From contig NZ_CP041185.1 in NCBI RefSeq assembly GCF_006517255.1, forward strand, positions 1,426,001-1,490,000: 64,000 bases of DNA. Reading direction: 5' to 3'. Positions 45,294-53,685 of the stretch are shown piece after piece. Within the stretch, counting starts at the first letter, position 1; the number at the start of each line of letters is the position of its first letter. Under the pieces are notes generated by a model. The model was not told the origin of the DNA and did not search any database. It saw only the letters and a list, made by a program, of their open reading frames with translations. Both the position numbers and the translations under genes were made by a program. The stretch is from Janthinobacterium tructae. Lineage in GTDB: Bacteria; Pseudomonadota; Gammaproteobacteria; Burkholderiales; Burkholderiaceae_D.

Positions 45294-46573
45294 GGCAGCA
45301 CACTCCATGCTGGCGCCGTGTCGAATGCCGCGGCGATGCGCAGTGCCGATTTCAGGCCATCTTCGTGGAAGCCGTAGCCGGTCCAGGCGCCGGCGAACCA
45401 CGCACCGCCCTTGCCCTGGATTTGCGCCATCTGCTGCTGTGCGCGCACGGTAGCCAGGTCCATCACCGGGTGGGCGTAGTCGAACTTGGCAAGCAGTTTG
45501 CTCTCGGCCGGCAGGGTGTGCGGATTGAGCGTCACGATCACCGGTGTCTCGAACGGCAATGCCTGCAGCTGGTTCAGCCAGTAACTCACGCACACGGGAC
45601 GCTGTCCATCCGACTGCGCGCCCGCCAGGTAGTTCCAGGCCGACCAGACCTTGCGCCGCCGTGGCATAAGATTCGTGTCCGTGTGCAGGTAGGCCGTGTT
45701 GGGCTGGTAGCGCACGCCGCCGAGGATGGCGCGCTCTGTCTGGCTGGCGTCGTGCAACATGGCAAGCGTGGTCGGCGCGTGGGTAGCGAACACGACGGCG
45801 TCGAACTCGTCGGCACCCGCGCCGCTGCTCAACACCTGCATCCTGCCAGCGCTGCGCCGCACGGAAACCACCGGCATGTTCAGACGAATGTCAGGCAGCG
45901 TGGCGGCGATCTTGTCCACATAGTGGCGGGCTCCGCCTGCGACCGTGCGCCACTGCGGACGGTCATTGACCTGCAACAGACCGTGATTCAGACAGAAACG
46001 CAAAAAGGTCGCCGCAGGAAATTGCAATATATCGCTTGGCGAACTGGACCATATTGCCGCCGCCATCGGCAGCAGGTAGGCGTCGCGGAAGCGCGCGCCA
46101 TAGCCCTCCTGCTGCAGAAGCTGTCCCAGCGTCAGCACTGTCTGGTTCGAGCATTGCAGAAAGCGCTCCGCGTTGCGGTTGAAATGCAGGATGTCCCACA
46201 GCATGCGCAGGAAGGAAGGTGAGCCGGCGTTGAGCCGCTGCGCAAACACGGTATCGAGGCTGGAGCCTGCCCACTCCAGCGCTCCGCCGTCCATGGACAC
46301 GCCGAACGACATGTCGCTGGCTATGCTGTCGACACCCAGCTCGTCGAACAGCGCCACAAGGTTGGGATAGGTGCGCTCGTTATAGACCAGAAAGCCCGTA
46401 TCGACGCCTTGGCAGCGCCCTTCCAGCGTCACATCCACGGTGTTGGTATGGCCGCCAAGATAGCCGGCGGCCTCAAACAGCACGACGTCGTGCTTGCGGT
46501 TGAGGAAATAGGCGCTGGCCAGACCTGAAATGCCGGAGCCGATGATAGCGATGCGTTTACGTGGCGGGTTCAT
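45290..46573 (-). CDS. FAD-dependent amine-oxidase-like protein (acyl desaturase candidate)
   Basis: 427 residues. Rossmann RIAIIGSGISGLASAYFLNR followed by AAGYLGGHTNTVDVTLEG and the substrate-domain GFLVYNERTYPNLVALFDEL; C-terminus WFAGAWTGYGFHEDGLKSAL holds the FAD-closing motif. In the conserved set with DUF1365 and the methyltransferase, this flavoprotein is the likely oxidoreductase step on lipid chains. It heads the seven-gene operon, whose junctions are ATGA overlaps or short gaps. The ribosome site is weak. Confidence 0.9.
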   Translation of the reverse strand: MNPPRKRIAIIGSGISGLASAYFLNRKHDVVLFEAAGYLGGHTNTVDVTLEGRCQGVDTGFLVYNERTYPNLVALFDELGVDSIASDMSFGVSMDGGALEWAGSSLDTVFAQRLNAGSPSFLRMLWDILHFNRNAERFLQCSNQTVLTLGQLLQQEGYGARFRDAYLLPMAAAIWSSSPSDILQFPAATFLRFCLNHGLLQVNDRPQWRTVAGGARHYVDKIAATLPDIRLNMPVVSVRRSAGRMQVLSSGAGADEFDAVVFATHAPTTLAMLHDASQTERAILGGVRYQPNTAYLHTDTNLMPRRRKVWSAWNYLAGAQSDGQRPVCVSYWLNQLQALPFETPVIVTLNPHTLPAESKLLAKFDYAHPVMDLATVRAQQQMAQIQGKGGAWFAGAWTGYGFHEDGLKSALRIAAAFDTAPAWSVLP

Positions 46574-46611
46574 GTAGTTTTGTTGATTATTCTGACCATT
46601 TTTTACTGGCG

Positions 46612-46655
46612 TGCTAATATTACTACCTCCAAATAATAAAAGCTACTGATTAGTA
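46612..46655. promoter_or_regulatory. divergent control region with palindrome, TetR target candidate
   Basis: TACT-GATT-AGTA at 46644-46655 is an inverted repeat, and TAATATTA at 46614-46621 is a perfect 8-bp palindrome that could serve as the operon -10. The region lies between the TetR gene and the lipid operon. No GAACC repeat pair is found here, unlike the other promoters of the locus. Confidence 0.45.
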
Positions 46656-46668
46656 TCGAAAATTACCA

Positions 46669-47274
46669 ATGAGTATCCTTCCAAGACTTAGCTTTAAAAA
46701 TCAAGCATTTAAGCTGCGCGAGAACGCCATCCTGGATGCCGCGACGGCAGTACTGAGCCAAAAAGGCTATGACTTGATGACCATGGATGACGTCGCCGGC
46801 ACGGTCGGCATCTCCAAACCCAGCCTTTACAAGCACTTCAAATCAAAGGAGGAGCTAATCGGTGAGGCGCTGATACGACTGCTCGACGGCGCGCTCGAGT
46901 ATGTCGCCGCGCTAGACGCCGCACTCAGTCCGCTGCAGAAATTGTCAGCCCTGCTCGAGTGGGCGCTGCGGGTGCGCCTGGGCGGCGGACTGCCGTTCCT
47001 GCCATCGACCAGCCCGCACGTGCGCGACATGTTGATCCGCAATGTGAAGTACATGCTGCGAATAATGAAACTGAACCGGCAGCTGGAGGCCCTGGTGAAG
47101 CTGGCGCAGCAGCAGGGGCAATTGAACCGCGAACTGCCCACCGACGTTATACTCTTCAGCTATTACGCTCGAACCTGCGACCCTGCGGTCGAGTATTTGC
47201 AAAAATACAGCAAGATGGAGCCTGAGGATATCGTGCGCCATATGCTCAAAGTATCGTTTGAAGGCTTGAAGTGA
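46669..47274 (+). CDS. TetR/AcrR-family regulator
   Basis: 201 residues. HTH: AILDAATAVLSQKGYDLMTM then DDVAGTVGISKPSLYKHFKS, with YKHF as the TetR recognition-helix signature. The C-terminal ligand domain is helical (LLEWALRVRLGGGLPFLPST). It is divergent from the seven-gene lipid/BLUF operon by 95 bp, so it may control that operon together with, or instead of, the LitR-like protein. An IS remnant begins about 30 bp downstream. Confidence 0.88.
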   Translation: MSILPRLSFKNQAFKLRENAILDAATAVLSQKGYDLMTMDDVAGTVGISKPSLYKHFKSKEELIGEALIRLLDGALEYVAALDAALSPLQKLSALLEWALRVRLGGGLPFLPSTSPHVRDMLIRNVKYMLRIMKLNRQLEALVKLAQQQGQLNRELPTDVILFSYYARTCDPAVEYLQKYSKMEPEDIVRHMLKVSFEGLK

Positions 47275-47304
47275 AACAGACTCAAGCACCCTACCCGCAC
47301 TGCG

Positions 47305-47877
47305 TCACCGGCGCCTGAAATAGATGTATGCCGAGGAGGGTTTGAAAGCGGAGATCGTCGAGGAAAATGCTGTTGTGGCCGACTGGCTGGTGCGCCAGCT
47401 GGCTGATGGCCGCAGCATCGGCTTGCTCAACGTGATTGACGATGACAACCGTGAGGGGCTCGGCATCGAGGTTGATTTCTCATTGCCGTCCGAACGCGTC
47501 ATCTGGTCCCTCGACAGTATCATCGAATGGCGTGACAAACCCCAGGTCATTGGCTGCGATAACGGCCCCGAGTACATCAGCGCCGTGACGCTGGCCTGGG
47601 CCACCAACTGCGGCATACGCATCGACTTCATCCAGCCTGAACAGCCGCAGCAGAATGCTTATGTCGAGCGCTATAACCGCACGGTGCGCTACGACTGGCT
47701 GGCCCATCACCTGTTTGAATCACTCGTTGAAATCCAGGATTTTGCAACCCGCTGGCTGTGGACTTGCAATCACCCCCGGCCCAACATGGCACTTGGCGGC
47801 ATCACACCAAAACAGAAGCTTGCCTTGGCCGCTTAAGCTCTACTGTTAGCGCGCTCTAAAAATGGGGGGATTACCGC
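47305..47877 (+). mobile_element. internally deleted IS3-family insertion sequence
   Basis: A reading frame at 47324-47836 joins the end of an OrfA-like protein ([14 protein letters not shown]) directly to the C-terminal half of an OrfB-like DDE transposase. The second catalytic Asp (CDNGPEYIS) and the Glu ([20 protein letters not shown]) remain, but the first Asp region and most of OrfB's N-terminus are missing. The right end runs to about 47877 (AAAAATGGGGGGATTACC resembles a terminal repeat). The left inverted repeat could not be located. It cannot transpose on its own. Confidence 0.82.
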
Positions 47878-47903
47878 GATAAACGTATATCTGCAAAGAA
47901 ACG

Positions 47904-48383
47904 CTACGCGTCAACTGCGCATATAATGTAATTTACAACGTAATAAGGCTGCATATTATTGTGCGATGCCGCCGAATTTGGATTATCGTAGGTTGGTTTA
48001 TTTGTAGAACCGGGAGGAGTGCTAAAATCGTGACCGCCGCCAGCTTCAGAAAAGGTTCCGTTCACCAAATCATGTACGTGTGACGGGACTTCAGTAATGC
48101 TAAGCTGATGATTACACTCACCTCCTGCAGTACCAAGTTCAAAGCCGGACACAGGAAAATTAGGAATAGTTCCATCTGACTGCATGCTGTCGTTAAGCGA
48201 AGTGCCGCCCCCGATAAGGGTTCTGCCCCGCAAATCAGGCAAGTATTTACCGATCAGCGTAACAAGATCAGGGTTTGTTGCAACATCGATTAACGATCCG
48301 TCGCACAGTAGCCATCCCGTTGGGATACTTTCCCCACTAGCTGCATACGCCACAATTGATCCCAATGGGATTTGAATTGACAT
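47904..48383 (-). CDS. phage tail collar domain protein (MdpB-like)
   Basis: 159 residues. IPLGSIVAYAASGESIPTGW is the tail-collar start (usually GxIxxFAGxxAPxGW), followed by LCDGSLIDVATNPDLVTLIG, PDLRGRTLIGGG and the closing HNNMQPYYVVNYIICAVDA. Such proteins occur in phage tails and as microcystin-dependent-protein-like surface proteins. It stands alone between the IS remnant and gene debris, so it is probably a cargo or relic. ATG at 48383 has a GGAG before it. Confidence 0.85.
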   Translation of the reverse strand: MSIQIPLGSIVAYAASGESIPTGWLLCDGSLIDVATNPDLVTLIGKYLPDLRGRTLIGGGTSLNDSMQSDGTIPNFPVSGFELGTAGGECNHQLSITEVPSHVHDLVNGTFSEAGGGHDFSTPPGSTNKPTYDNPNSAASHNNMQPYYVVNYIICAVDA

Positions 48384-48413
48384 CCTCCACTCCATTTCCC
48401 AGGTTGTTCGAGC

Positions 48414-48426
48414 CGAAATAATTTCG
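48414..48426. promoter_or_regulatory. 13-bp inverted repeat before tail collar gene
   Basis: CGAAAT-A-ATTTCG lies 31 bp upstream of the start codon. It could be an operator; no regulator is adjacent. Confidence 0.3.
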
Positions 48427-48829
48427 ACCTTCTCGAGTATCTACAATGTAGCGAGCTTTTGCAAATTCTTTTCGGGGCAACTACCTTCCCTAGGGAGAAT
48501 CTGGTATAACAAATAGCTTAATGTCTTGATCGGCTAATTGTGCGTTGTGAATGCCCAATAATAGAGAGCACTTATCTTTCACTAGCAGGCTGCTGAAATA
48601 CCAGCCAGCTGAAACTGATCGTGCTCTTTGGAGATATTTTTGTCAAGAAATATATTATCAACTTCACAAACGCCATAAGGATGGCATTTGTCCCGATCTC
48701 CCCAAACCAAGCTCGCGTTTTTCTGGTGGTTGCTTGGCCTGATCAGCACTCTGCTCTACTGCACCACACGCCCCCTCACAAATGCCTGGCATGCCCGGCC
48801 CGCCGCCGCCACCTCTTCCATCTGCAAGA
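48427..48829. other. non-coding stretch between collar gene and coiled-coil ORF
   Basis: About 400 bp, AT-rich to 48680 and then GC-rich. No reading frame with supporting signals, repeat or RNA gene was found. The sharp composition change near 48700 suggests a junction between DNA of different origin. Confidence 0.4.
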
Positions 48830-49348
48830 TCAGGCTTGAATATCTCGCGCCACCGCGTCAGGAAGTAGCCCGCTGGCGGGATCGGCTGCAGCGCTTCCTT
48901 CGGCGCCATTGCTACCTGCCGGGGCGGCAGGTCGAGCAGTTGCACAGAAGGCGGGCTTGCGCATACGCTCCAGGCGGCCCTGCAGGCGCTGCATGGTTTT
49001 CCGTTGCTGCTGCACTTGCTGCTGCCACTGCGCGCGCGTGGCGGGAAATGCCAGCAAGCCCGGCTGCTGCATCTGCGTTCGCTGCAGGCGCGATGCCTGC
49101 GACTCGATCAGGTTTTCCAGCCTGTCCTCGATGCGCTCGACCTGCTCGTGCTTGGCCTCGAGCTGCGCCGCCAGCGCCGCGCCATACTGCATGTCAGGCG
49201 GGGCCGCATCCAGCATCGCCGCCTGCTCCAGCTGCTCCTCCGCTGCCTGGTACAGCTGCGCATCGGCCTGCATCTCGGCGCCGCCCCGCGCGCCCGAGCC
49301 AACAGTCTTGCCTTGCTGCGGCCGCTCCACCGATAGTTTCATGATCAT
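48830..49348 (-). CDS. coiled-coil hypothetical protein, probably a fragment
   Basis: 172 residues dominated by a Gln/Glu/Arg-rich coiled coil (LEAKHEQVERIEDRLENLIE, QQQVQQQRKTMQRLQGRLER) and ending in Ala/Pro-rich sequence that looks frame-shifted (GLLPDAVARDIQA). AGGAGG precedes the ATG pair at 49348/49342. The upstream same-strand piece at 49376-49530 is the tail of another gene, so two neighbouring genes of an unidentified operon were captured here. Function unknown. Confidence 0.45.
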   Translation of the reverse strand: MIMKLSVERPQQGKTVGSGARGGAEMQADAQLYQAAEEQLEQAAMLDAAPPDMQYGAALAAQLEAKHEQVERIEDRLENLIESQASRLQRTQMQQPGLLAFPATRAQWQQQVQQQRKTMQRLQGRLERMRKPAFCATARPAAPAGSNGAEGSAAADPASGLLPDAVARDIQA

Positions 49349-49375
49349 CCGCCTCCTGTATCAGCGGGCTCTGCT

Positions 49376-49530
49376 CTACCGGCTCAGCTTGCGCCCCTGT
49401 TTGACGCTGGCACTGCTGCTGTGCGCCTGGCCGTCCTCGTAGCTGACACTGGTATCGACGCCCGTCCCAGGTACTTTAGCGAAATCGCTGGCGGCGTGCT
49501 TGATCAATGTCTTGCCTACCTGCTGGTAAG
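49376..49530 (-). pseudogene. 3' end of a truncated gene
   Basis: Open only as a C-terminal tail: LYAYQQVGKTLIKHAASDFA then KVPGTGVDTSVSYEDGQAHS and QGRKLSR before TAG. There is no start, and the frame closes at a TGA just upstream near the LysR-like remnant. Probably the end of the gene once preceding the coiled-coil ORF (28-nt gap with a good ribosome site between them). Confidence 0.45.
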
Positions 49531-49543
49531 CGTAAAGCCAGAG

Positions 49544-50046
49544 TCATCTTGAGCCTCGCCTCGATTTGCTAGACTGAATCGCCAAGCCGAACTCGATCCA
49601 CATTCCCGAACACATCGAATGCCTCAAAGTCTGGCAGGTGCTTGACCTCCCTGTTGGCATCGAACGGCAGGTACGCCAAAACCGCTTGCGCAAGATCGCC
49701 AGCGAAGGTGGCCAGATGACTCCCGCTGACCTGGCTGGTCGCGCTGGCCATCGAAGGCATGGCCTTGGCGATTTCCAGCAACTGGCATTCGGCCACACGT
49801 AACTCGCCTACCGCTGACCGCGATAGGCATCTCCCGGCGGCCCTTGCGCAGCGGCCAGGTGCTTTGCAGTAGCCCCGGATAGGCGAATACCAGGCAGTTG
49901 TGCTGTTCCAGCTCTTCCGGCTGCACGGGCTGTCCATGCGATTCTAGATAGGCAGGAGATGCCGCCAGGATGCGTCGATTGTCGGCTATGCGCCGGGCCA
50001 CCAATCGCGAATCGGCCAACTCAGGTTGTGAAGAGAACGTTGCCAA
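49544..50046 (-). pseudogene. LysR-type regulator remnant
   Basis: Residues SRLVARRIADNRRILAASPA, YLESHGQPVQPEELEQHNCL and VFAYPGLLQSTWPLRKG are the middle of a LysR effector domain. The wHTH is missing and after IAVSGR the meaningful frame ends; a different frame continues (QLLEIAKAMPSMASATSQVS) that does not look like the same family. So the gene is truncated at both ends and fused to foreign sequence. Confidence 0.6.
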
Positions 50047-50125
50047 GTCTGCTTTGAGGTTGAGTATTCCGGTAGCCTGATTGCGGTGCGCAGATTGCCC
50101 CGCTGCCGCCGAGTTGCTCGGTTCG

Positions 50126-51106
50126 TTACAATGGGGATGAAACGGCCGGTCGAAATTGCCTTGGCGTCACGCCTATCACTTTGCGCATCAGGCGCCTGAG
50201 TGCCGTCGTATCGACATAGCCCACGCGTTCAGCCACTTGCTCAACCGTCAACTTGCTCGTTTCGAGCAGCATGCGTGCCTTGTTGAGCCGTACGCTCTGC
50301 AGCAATGCCGACGTACTGCGCCCCGTGGCGACTCTGACGTGCCGCGAGAGCGTACGCTCGGACATGCAAAATTCCGCCGCCAACGCTGCAACGCCGGGCG
50401 GATTGGGCAAGGCGGACTCGAAACGTTCCACCAGTTTCGCGATCAGTGCATTGCCATTGGCAAACATGGCGGGAACGATGAATTGTGCCTGGGATTGCCG
50501 GCCATCGATTAACAGCGCGCGCGATACGGCGTCGGCAAGCGCCGGGCTGAACTGGGTGCTCAACAGGTGCAGCATCAAATCGGTCTGGGCGAGCGCCGCT
50601 CCGGCGGTCACGAGCGTTCCATCGCGTATCACCATGCGGTCGGCATCGACCGCACAGCGCGGCTCCAGTTGCTGCAATAGCGGCGCCAGCCACCATGAGG
50701 TGGTGGCCCGTCTTCCCGCCAGGAGACCGGCGGACTGCAGCAAAAAAACGGCCGAGCACGACGCAGCCACGGCACCGCCTGCTTGCACATGCACTTGCAA
50801 GGCCTGCATGGCGCGCAGGGCGTCGGCTTGCGCCAGGCGCTCCTTGATAGCGTGCGGACGCTCCAGGCCAAGGCCGGGAATGACCCAAGTAGAACCATCC
50901 GGACGAGCGGTTTTCGGCAGAATTGTGGCGTCGATGGTCATGCCGTGGCCAAGCTTGACCGCGCCCTGAGTGGTGACCACGCGCCATCGCGGTGTGGCGC
51001 AAGCAGCCGTTGCCGCTAACGACGCTGCGGCCGATAAAATATCGAGGGTCAAGGCGACACTCGACGCAAAAGCACCTGGCAAGACCAGAACCGTGAAATC
51101 ATTCAT
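50126..51106 (-). CDS. GlxA-family AraC regulator
   Basis: 326 residues: DJ-1/PfpI-like N-terminal domain (FTVLVLPGAFASSVALTLDI; CSAVFLLQSAGLLAGRRAT in the nucleophile-elbow region) and a C-terminal AraC double HTH (EFCMSERTLSRHVRVATGRS, VAERVGYVDTTALRRLMRKV). ATG at 51106 is preferred over a GTG 36 nt earlier because the beta strand of the domain starts there. It is divergent from the tautomerase/FMN-reductase genes and probably regulates them. Confidence 0.88.
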   Translation of the reverse strand: MNDFTVLVLPGAFASSVALTLDILSAAASLAATAACATPRWRVVTTQGAVKLGHGMTIDATILPKTARPDGSTWVIPGLGLERPHAIKERLAQADALRAMQALQVHVQAGGAVAASCSAVFLLQSAGLLAGRRATTSWWLAPLLQQLEPRCAVDADRMVIRDGTLVTAGAALAQTDLMLHLLSTQFSPALADAVSRALLIDGRQSQAQFIVPAMFANGNALIAKLVERFESALPNPPGVAALAAEFCMSERTLSRHVRVATGRSTSALLQSVRLNKARMLLETSKLTVEQVAERVGYVDTTALRRLMRKVIGVTPRQFRPAVSSPL

Positions 51107-51204
51107 TGACTGAAAAAGCTCGAAATATGTCAAAACAGACACTGTGATTCTGCATCAATCGAGGTTGTAATACAAGCTCCGATTCACACACAGAAAAGCT
51201 GACC

Positions 51205-51663
51205 ATGCCTAACATTCTCATCAAGATACCAAAGGGTGCCTTTTCAACCGAACACCGCGCCGTCCTGGTACAAAAGCTCAACGATGCTGCCGCCACCGCG
51301 GAGCAAATTCCCGACGACCCACGGAAACGGTCGATGTGCTGGGTGATCATCGACGAAGTGGAGCCTGGCACGTGGACCTGCGGCGCAAGCGACATGAGCG
51401 CACGATTGCTGCCCTGCCTTGCCGTGATTTACGTTCCGGCTGGCGTCCTGGACGGTGCGTCCCAGGCCATGTACGTCGACCTTGTGCACGCGGCCTTCAA
51501 GCAGTCTCTGCCAGAGACCGAGCAACGGCAGTTGGCAACGTCCGTCATCCTGCATCATGTGGCCGACGGCAGCTGGGGTGCCAACGGCGCCATCTGGCGG
51601 CTTCCCGACTTCGCGCAGGCTGCAGGCTTCGCGCATCTTCAAGCATTGCTTCCCCGCACCTGA
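51205..51663 (+). CDS. tautomerase-superfamily protein
   Basis: 152 residues starting MPNILIKIPKGAFSTEHRAV: Pro at position 2, the catalytic N-terminal proline after Met removal. Two fused beta-alpha-beta units would make this a long 4-OT/cis-CaaD-like member; the second half contains IYVPAGVLDGASQAMYVDLV. It probably isomerises or dehalogenates a small unsaturated acid; substrate unknown. It is followed by an FMN reductase gene and is divergent from the GlxA-type regulator. Confidence 0.78.
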   Translation: MPNILIKIPKGAFSTEHRAVLVQKLNDAAATAEQIPDDPRKRSMCWVIIDEVEPGTWTCGASDMSARLLPCLAVIYVPAGVLDGASQAMYVDLVHAAFKQSLPETEQRQLATSVILHHVADGSWGANGAIWRLPDFAQAAGFAHLQALLPRT

Positions 51664-51789
51664 CGCGGTCAACGGGTGCCGCCTTGACTGCGCCGGTACC
51701 ATCCCGACGGCAGCTAGCTGCCACAGCGCGTGCCGGCTGTATGCCGGACATGCCAAACTATCCACCCGATCGATCACGGTTCACTCAAG

Positions 51790-52347
51790 ATGCGTTTACT
51801 TTCCTTGTCCGGCAGCTTGCGCGCTGCATCGTCCAACACGCAGACACTCATCGCGGCTGCCCTGCTGGCGCCGCCAGGCGTCGTCATCGAACATTACGAT
51901 GCGATTGGCGAGCTGCCTCACTTTACTCCAGACCTCGATGCCAACCTTCCGCAGAGCATCGTTGACTTGCGCAGCCGCGTATGTCAGGCGGACGGCCTCC
52001 TGATTGCCTGCCCCGAATACGCGCGCGGCATACCCGGATCGTTCAAGAACATGCTCGATTGGCTGGTAGGCAGCCCGGATTTCCCGGGAAAGCCCGTCGC
52101 GCTGTTCAATACCTCGCCGAGAGCATCCGCTGCGCAAGCCGCCTTGAAGCTGGTCCTGGAAACGATGTCGGCAACGATCATCCACGATGCTTGCGCCACG
52201 CTTCACTTGCCGGGCAAGCAGGCAGACCCGCTTGCCATCGCACATGATCCCGTGAGCGGCGCAACACTGCGGCATGCGATTCAGGCACTTGCAGAACATC
52301 TTCAGGTAGAGGCAGCGCCAACTTGTACTCCATGGGCAGAGCAATAA
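51790..52347 (+). CDS. NADPH-dependent FMN reductase
   Basis: 185 residues, flavodoxin-like. LLSLSGSLRAASSNTQTLIA is the phosphate-binding loop of the family, and LIACPEYARGIPGSFKNMLD then WLVGSPDFPGKPVALFNTSP the conserved FMN-binding core. It reduces FMN, quinones or azo compounds with NADPH. It lies about 125 bp after the tautomerase gene. ATG at 51790. Confidence 0.9.
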   Translation: MRLLSLSGSLRAASSNTQTLIAAALLAPPGVVIEHYDAIGELPHFTPDLDANLPQSIVDLRSRVCQADGLLIACPEYARGIPGSFKNMLDWLVGSPDFPGKPVALFNTSPRASAAQAALKLVLETMSATIIHDACATLHLPGKQADPLAIAHDPVSGATLRHAIQALAEHLQVEAAPTCTPWAEQ

Positions 52348-52459
52348 TACGCCACGTCAATTCTTCACTTTTGATCATGGGTTTAGATATCGTACTGTCT
52401 GCATTAACGCGTCAACGTCGTTGATGTCAACTTCAGGTTCGACAGGGGGCAAAACAAGC

Positions 52460-53059
52460 ATGAAAAAGACCGAACAGCGTTCCACGATGCAGACATTCCA
52501 ATATGGAAAATCCACCGACTAGCAAGCGGATCTGTACCTTCCTGCAACACCACGGCCGCCCGTTGTTTGCCTGCTGCACGGTGGGTCTTGGCGGATGCCT
52601 TACGGTCGTGATCAGATGACCGCCATCGCTAGCGACTTGGTAGCCCACGGCTTTGCCGTCTGGAATATGGAATACCGCCGGCTGGGTGCGCCTCAGGCCG
52701 GGTGGCCGGCAACAATGGACGATGTTGCCGCTGGCATCGACTACCTGGCGGACCTTTGTGTCGGAGGCGTTCACGTCGATCTTGACCGCGTCATCATGAT
52801 CGGCCACTCTGCCGGTGCGGTCCCCATCGAGTTTTCACGAGGCTACGCAAGGGCAGCAGAGGCAGCAGGTGACACTGTAGAGATCATCGAATTGCCGGGT
52901 ACGGGTCACATGGAGTACCTTGATCCAGATAGCGATGCCCATGCGATCCTTCGTCGCTGGCTGTTGGCCTCCATGAGCGAGGCCGGATCGCAGGTAAGCG
53001 CTGTTGAACAACAGCTTTCAGCGGACGGCGTCCACGCCGCCGCTGAACAGGAACGTTAG
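52460..53059 (+). pseudogene. alpha/beta hydrolase gene with stop codon and internal deletion
   Basis: From ATG at 52460 the frame reads MKKTEQRSTMQTFQYGKSTD and hits a TAG at 52520-52522, then continues in frame: QADLYLPATPRPPVVCLLHG GSWRMPYGRDQM, the oxyanion-hole HGGSW of an HSL-like hydrolase. The nucleophile MIGHSAGA is fused directly to VPIEFSRGYARAAEAAGDTV, skipping roughly 80 residues that normally lie between; the catalytic His segment PGTGHMEYLDPDSDAH follows. Two independent lesions show the gene is dead. Confidence 0.75.
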
Positions 53060-53222
53060 GCTTCATCTACGGATTTTCCGCGACTCTAGATTTACTCCCT
53101 GCGCTCGGAAGGGAAACGACGCAACTTTGTGCGGACTTATGCAGTAGTCGTATTGTCCGTTGTCCAGCCTCGTCCAAGCGGGTCCGAAGCGGATTTTTCA
53201 TACTTTTTTCATACCAAACAAA

Positions 53223-53253
53223 AAAGGCCTACACTGGATCAGTGTAAGCCTTT
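53223..53253 (-). terminator. terminator, minus-strand orientation, behind tRNA fragment
   Basis: Arms AAAGGC-C-TACACT and AGTGTA-A-GCCTTT with a 5-nt loop. On the minus strand the hairpin is followed by six T, so it serves leftward transcription, the direction of the tRNA fragment 17 bp away. Confidence 0.7.
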
Positions 53254-53270
53254 GATATCAAACGAATTCT

Positions 53271-53295
53271 TGGTGGGAAGTGCAAGTTTCGAATT
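53271..53295 (-). tRNA. 3' fragment of a tRNA gene (att-type scar)
   Basis: The minus strand reads TTCGAAACTTGCACTTCCCA then CCA: T-loop, 3' T-stem strand (CTTGC), 7-nt 3' acceptor strand and encoded CCA. The 5' two thirds of the tRNA are absent and upstream DNA does not pair. This is the usual product left when an element integrates into a tRNA 3' end. Specificity cannot be told from the fragment. Confidence 0.6.
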
Positions 53296-53685
53296 AGAAA
53301 CAAAGTAACCATAGATCACAATAGCCTACGACAGCGCAGGGGAAAAATTGGTAACTTCCGGTATCTTTTGCGCTAAAGCGATCTGACGCCATCTTCCATT
53401 GCCCCAAGTTTGCCCCAAGTTTTACCGAAAGTATCACAACCATATGCAGGTGAAAAAAGTAAAATAACAGAGGTATTTTAACAATGTTCAGCATTTCTAT
53501 TTCAAACATCGACTGTTCATGTTTCTCACCAGAATTAGTGCGGTTCAGAAAATCTGACGGACGTGGACATCGGCGAAACTTCAACAGAGGTTGATTTAAA
53601 TAATTCCACTCGATGGTCAATGAGCCGGCAAAATACTTCATCAGACGCATTCGGAAGGTCAAGTCACTGCGGTGGCAAGAGGGGC
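53296..53685. other. non-coding stretch beside tRNA fragment
   Basis: About 390 bp, AT-richer than the genes to the right. Apart from the repeat pair at 53399-53419, no gene with supporting signals is seen; the open frame across it on the minus strand has no ribosome site and no family resemblance. Confidence 0.45.
53399..53419 (+). repeat. tandem TTGCCCCAAG repeats, 11-bp spacing
   Basis: TTGCCCCAAG at 53399-53408 and again at 53410-53419. Similar short tandem repeats near integrase attachment sites act as arm-type binding sites; here they lie about 100 bp from the tRNA fragment. No integrase gene is left in the window. Confidence 0.5.

Noticed and set aside
46561..46580. A GGTTC at the start of the FAD amine-oxidase-like gene as a further LitR-like operator
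   Set aside because: Single copy inside the start codon region, no second unit at 11 bp.
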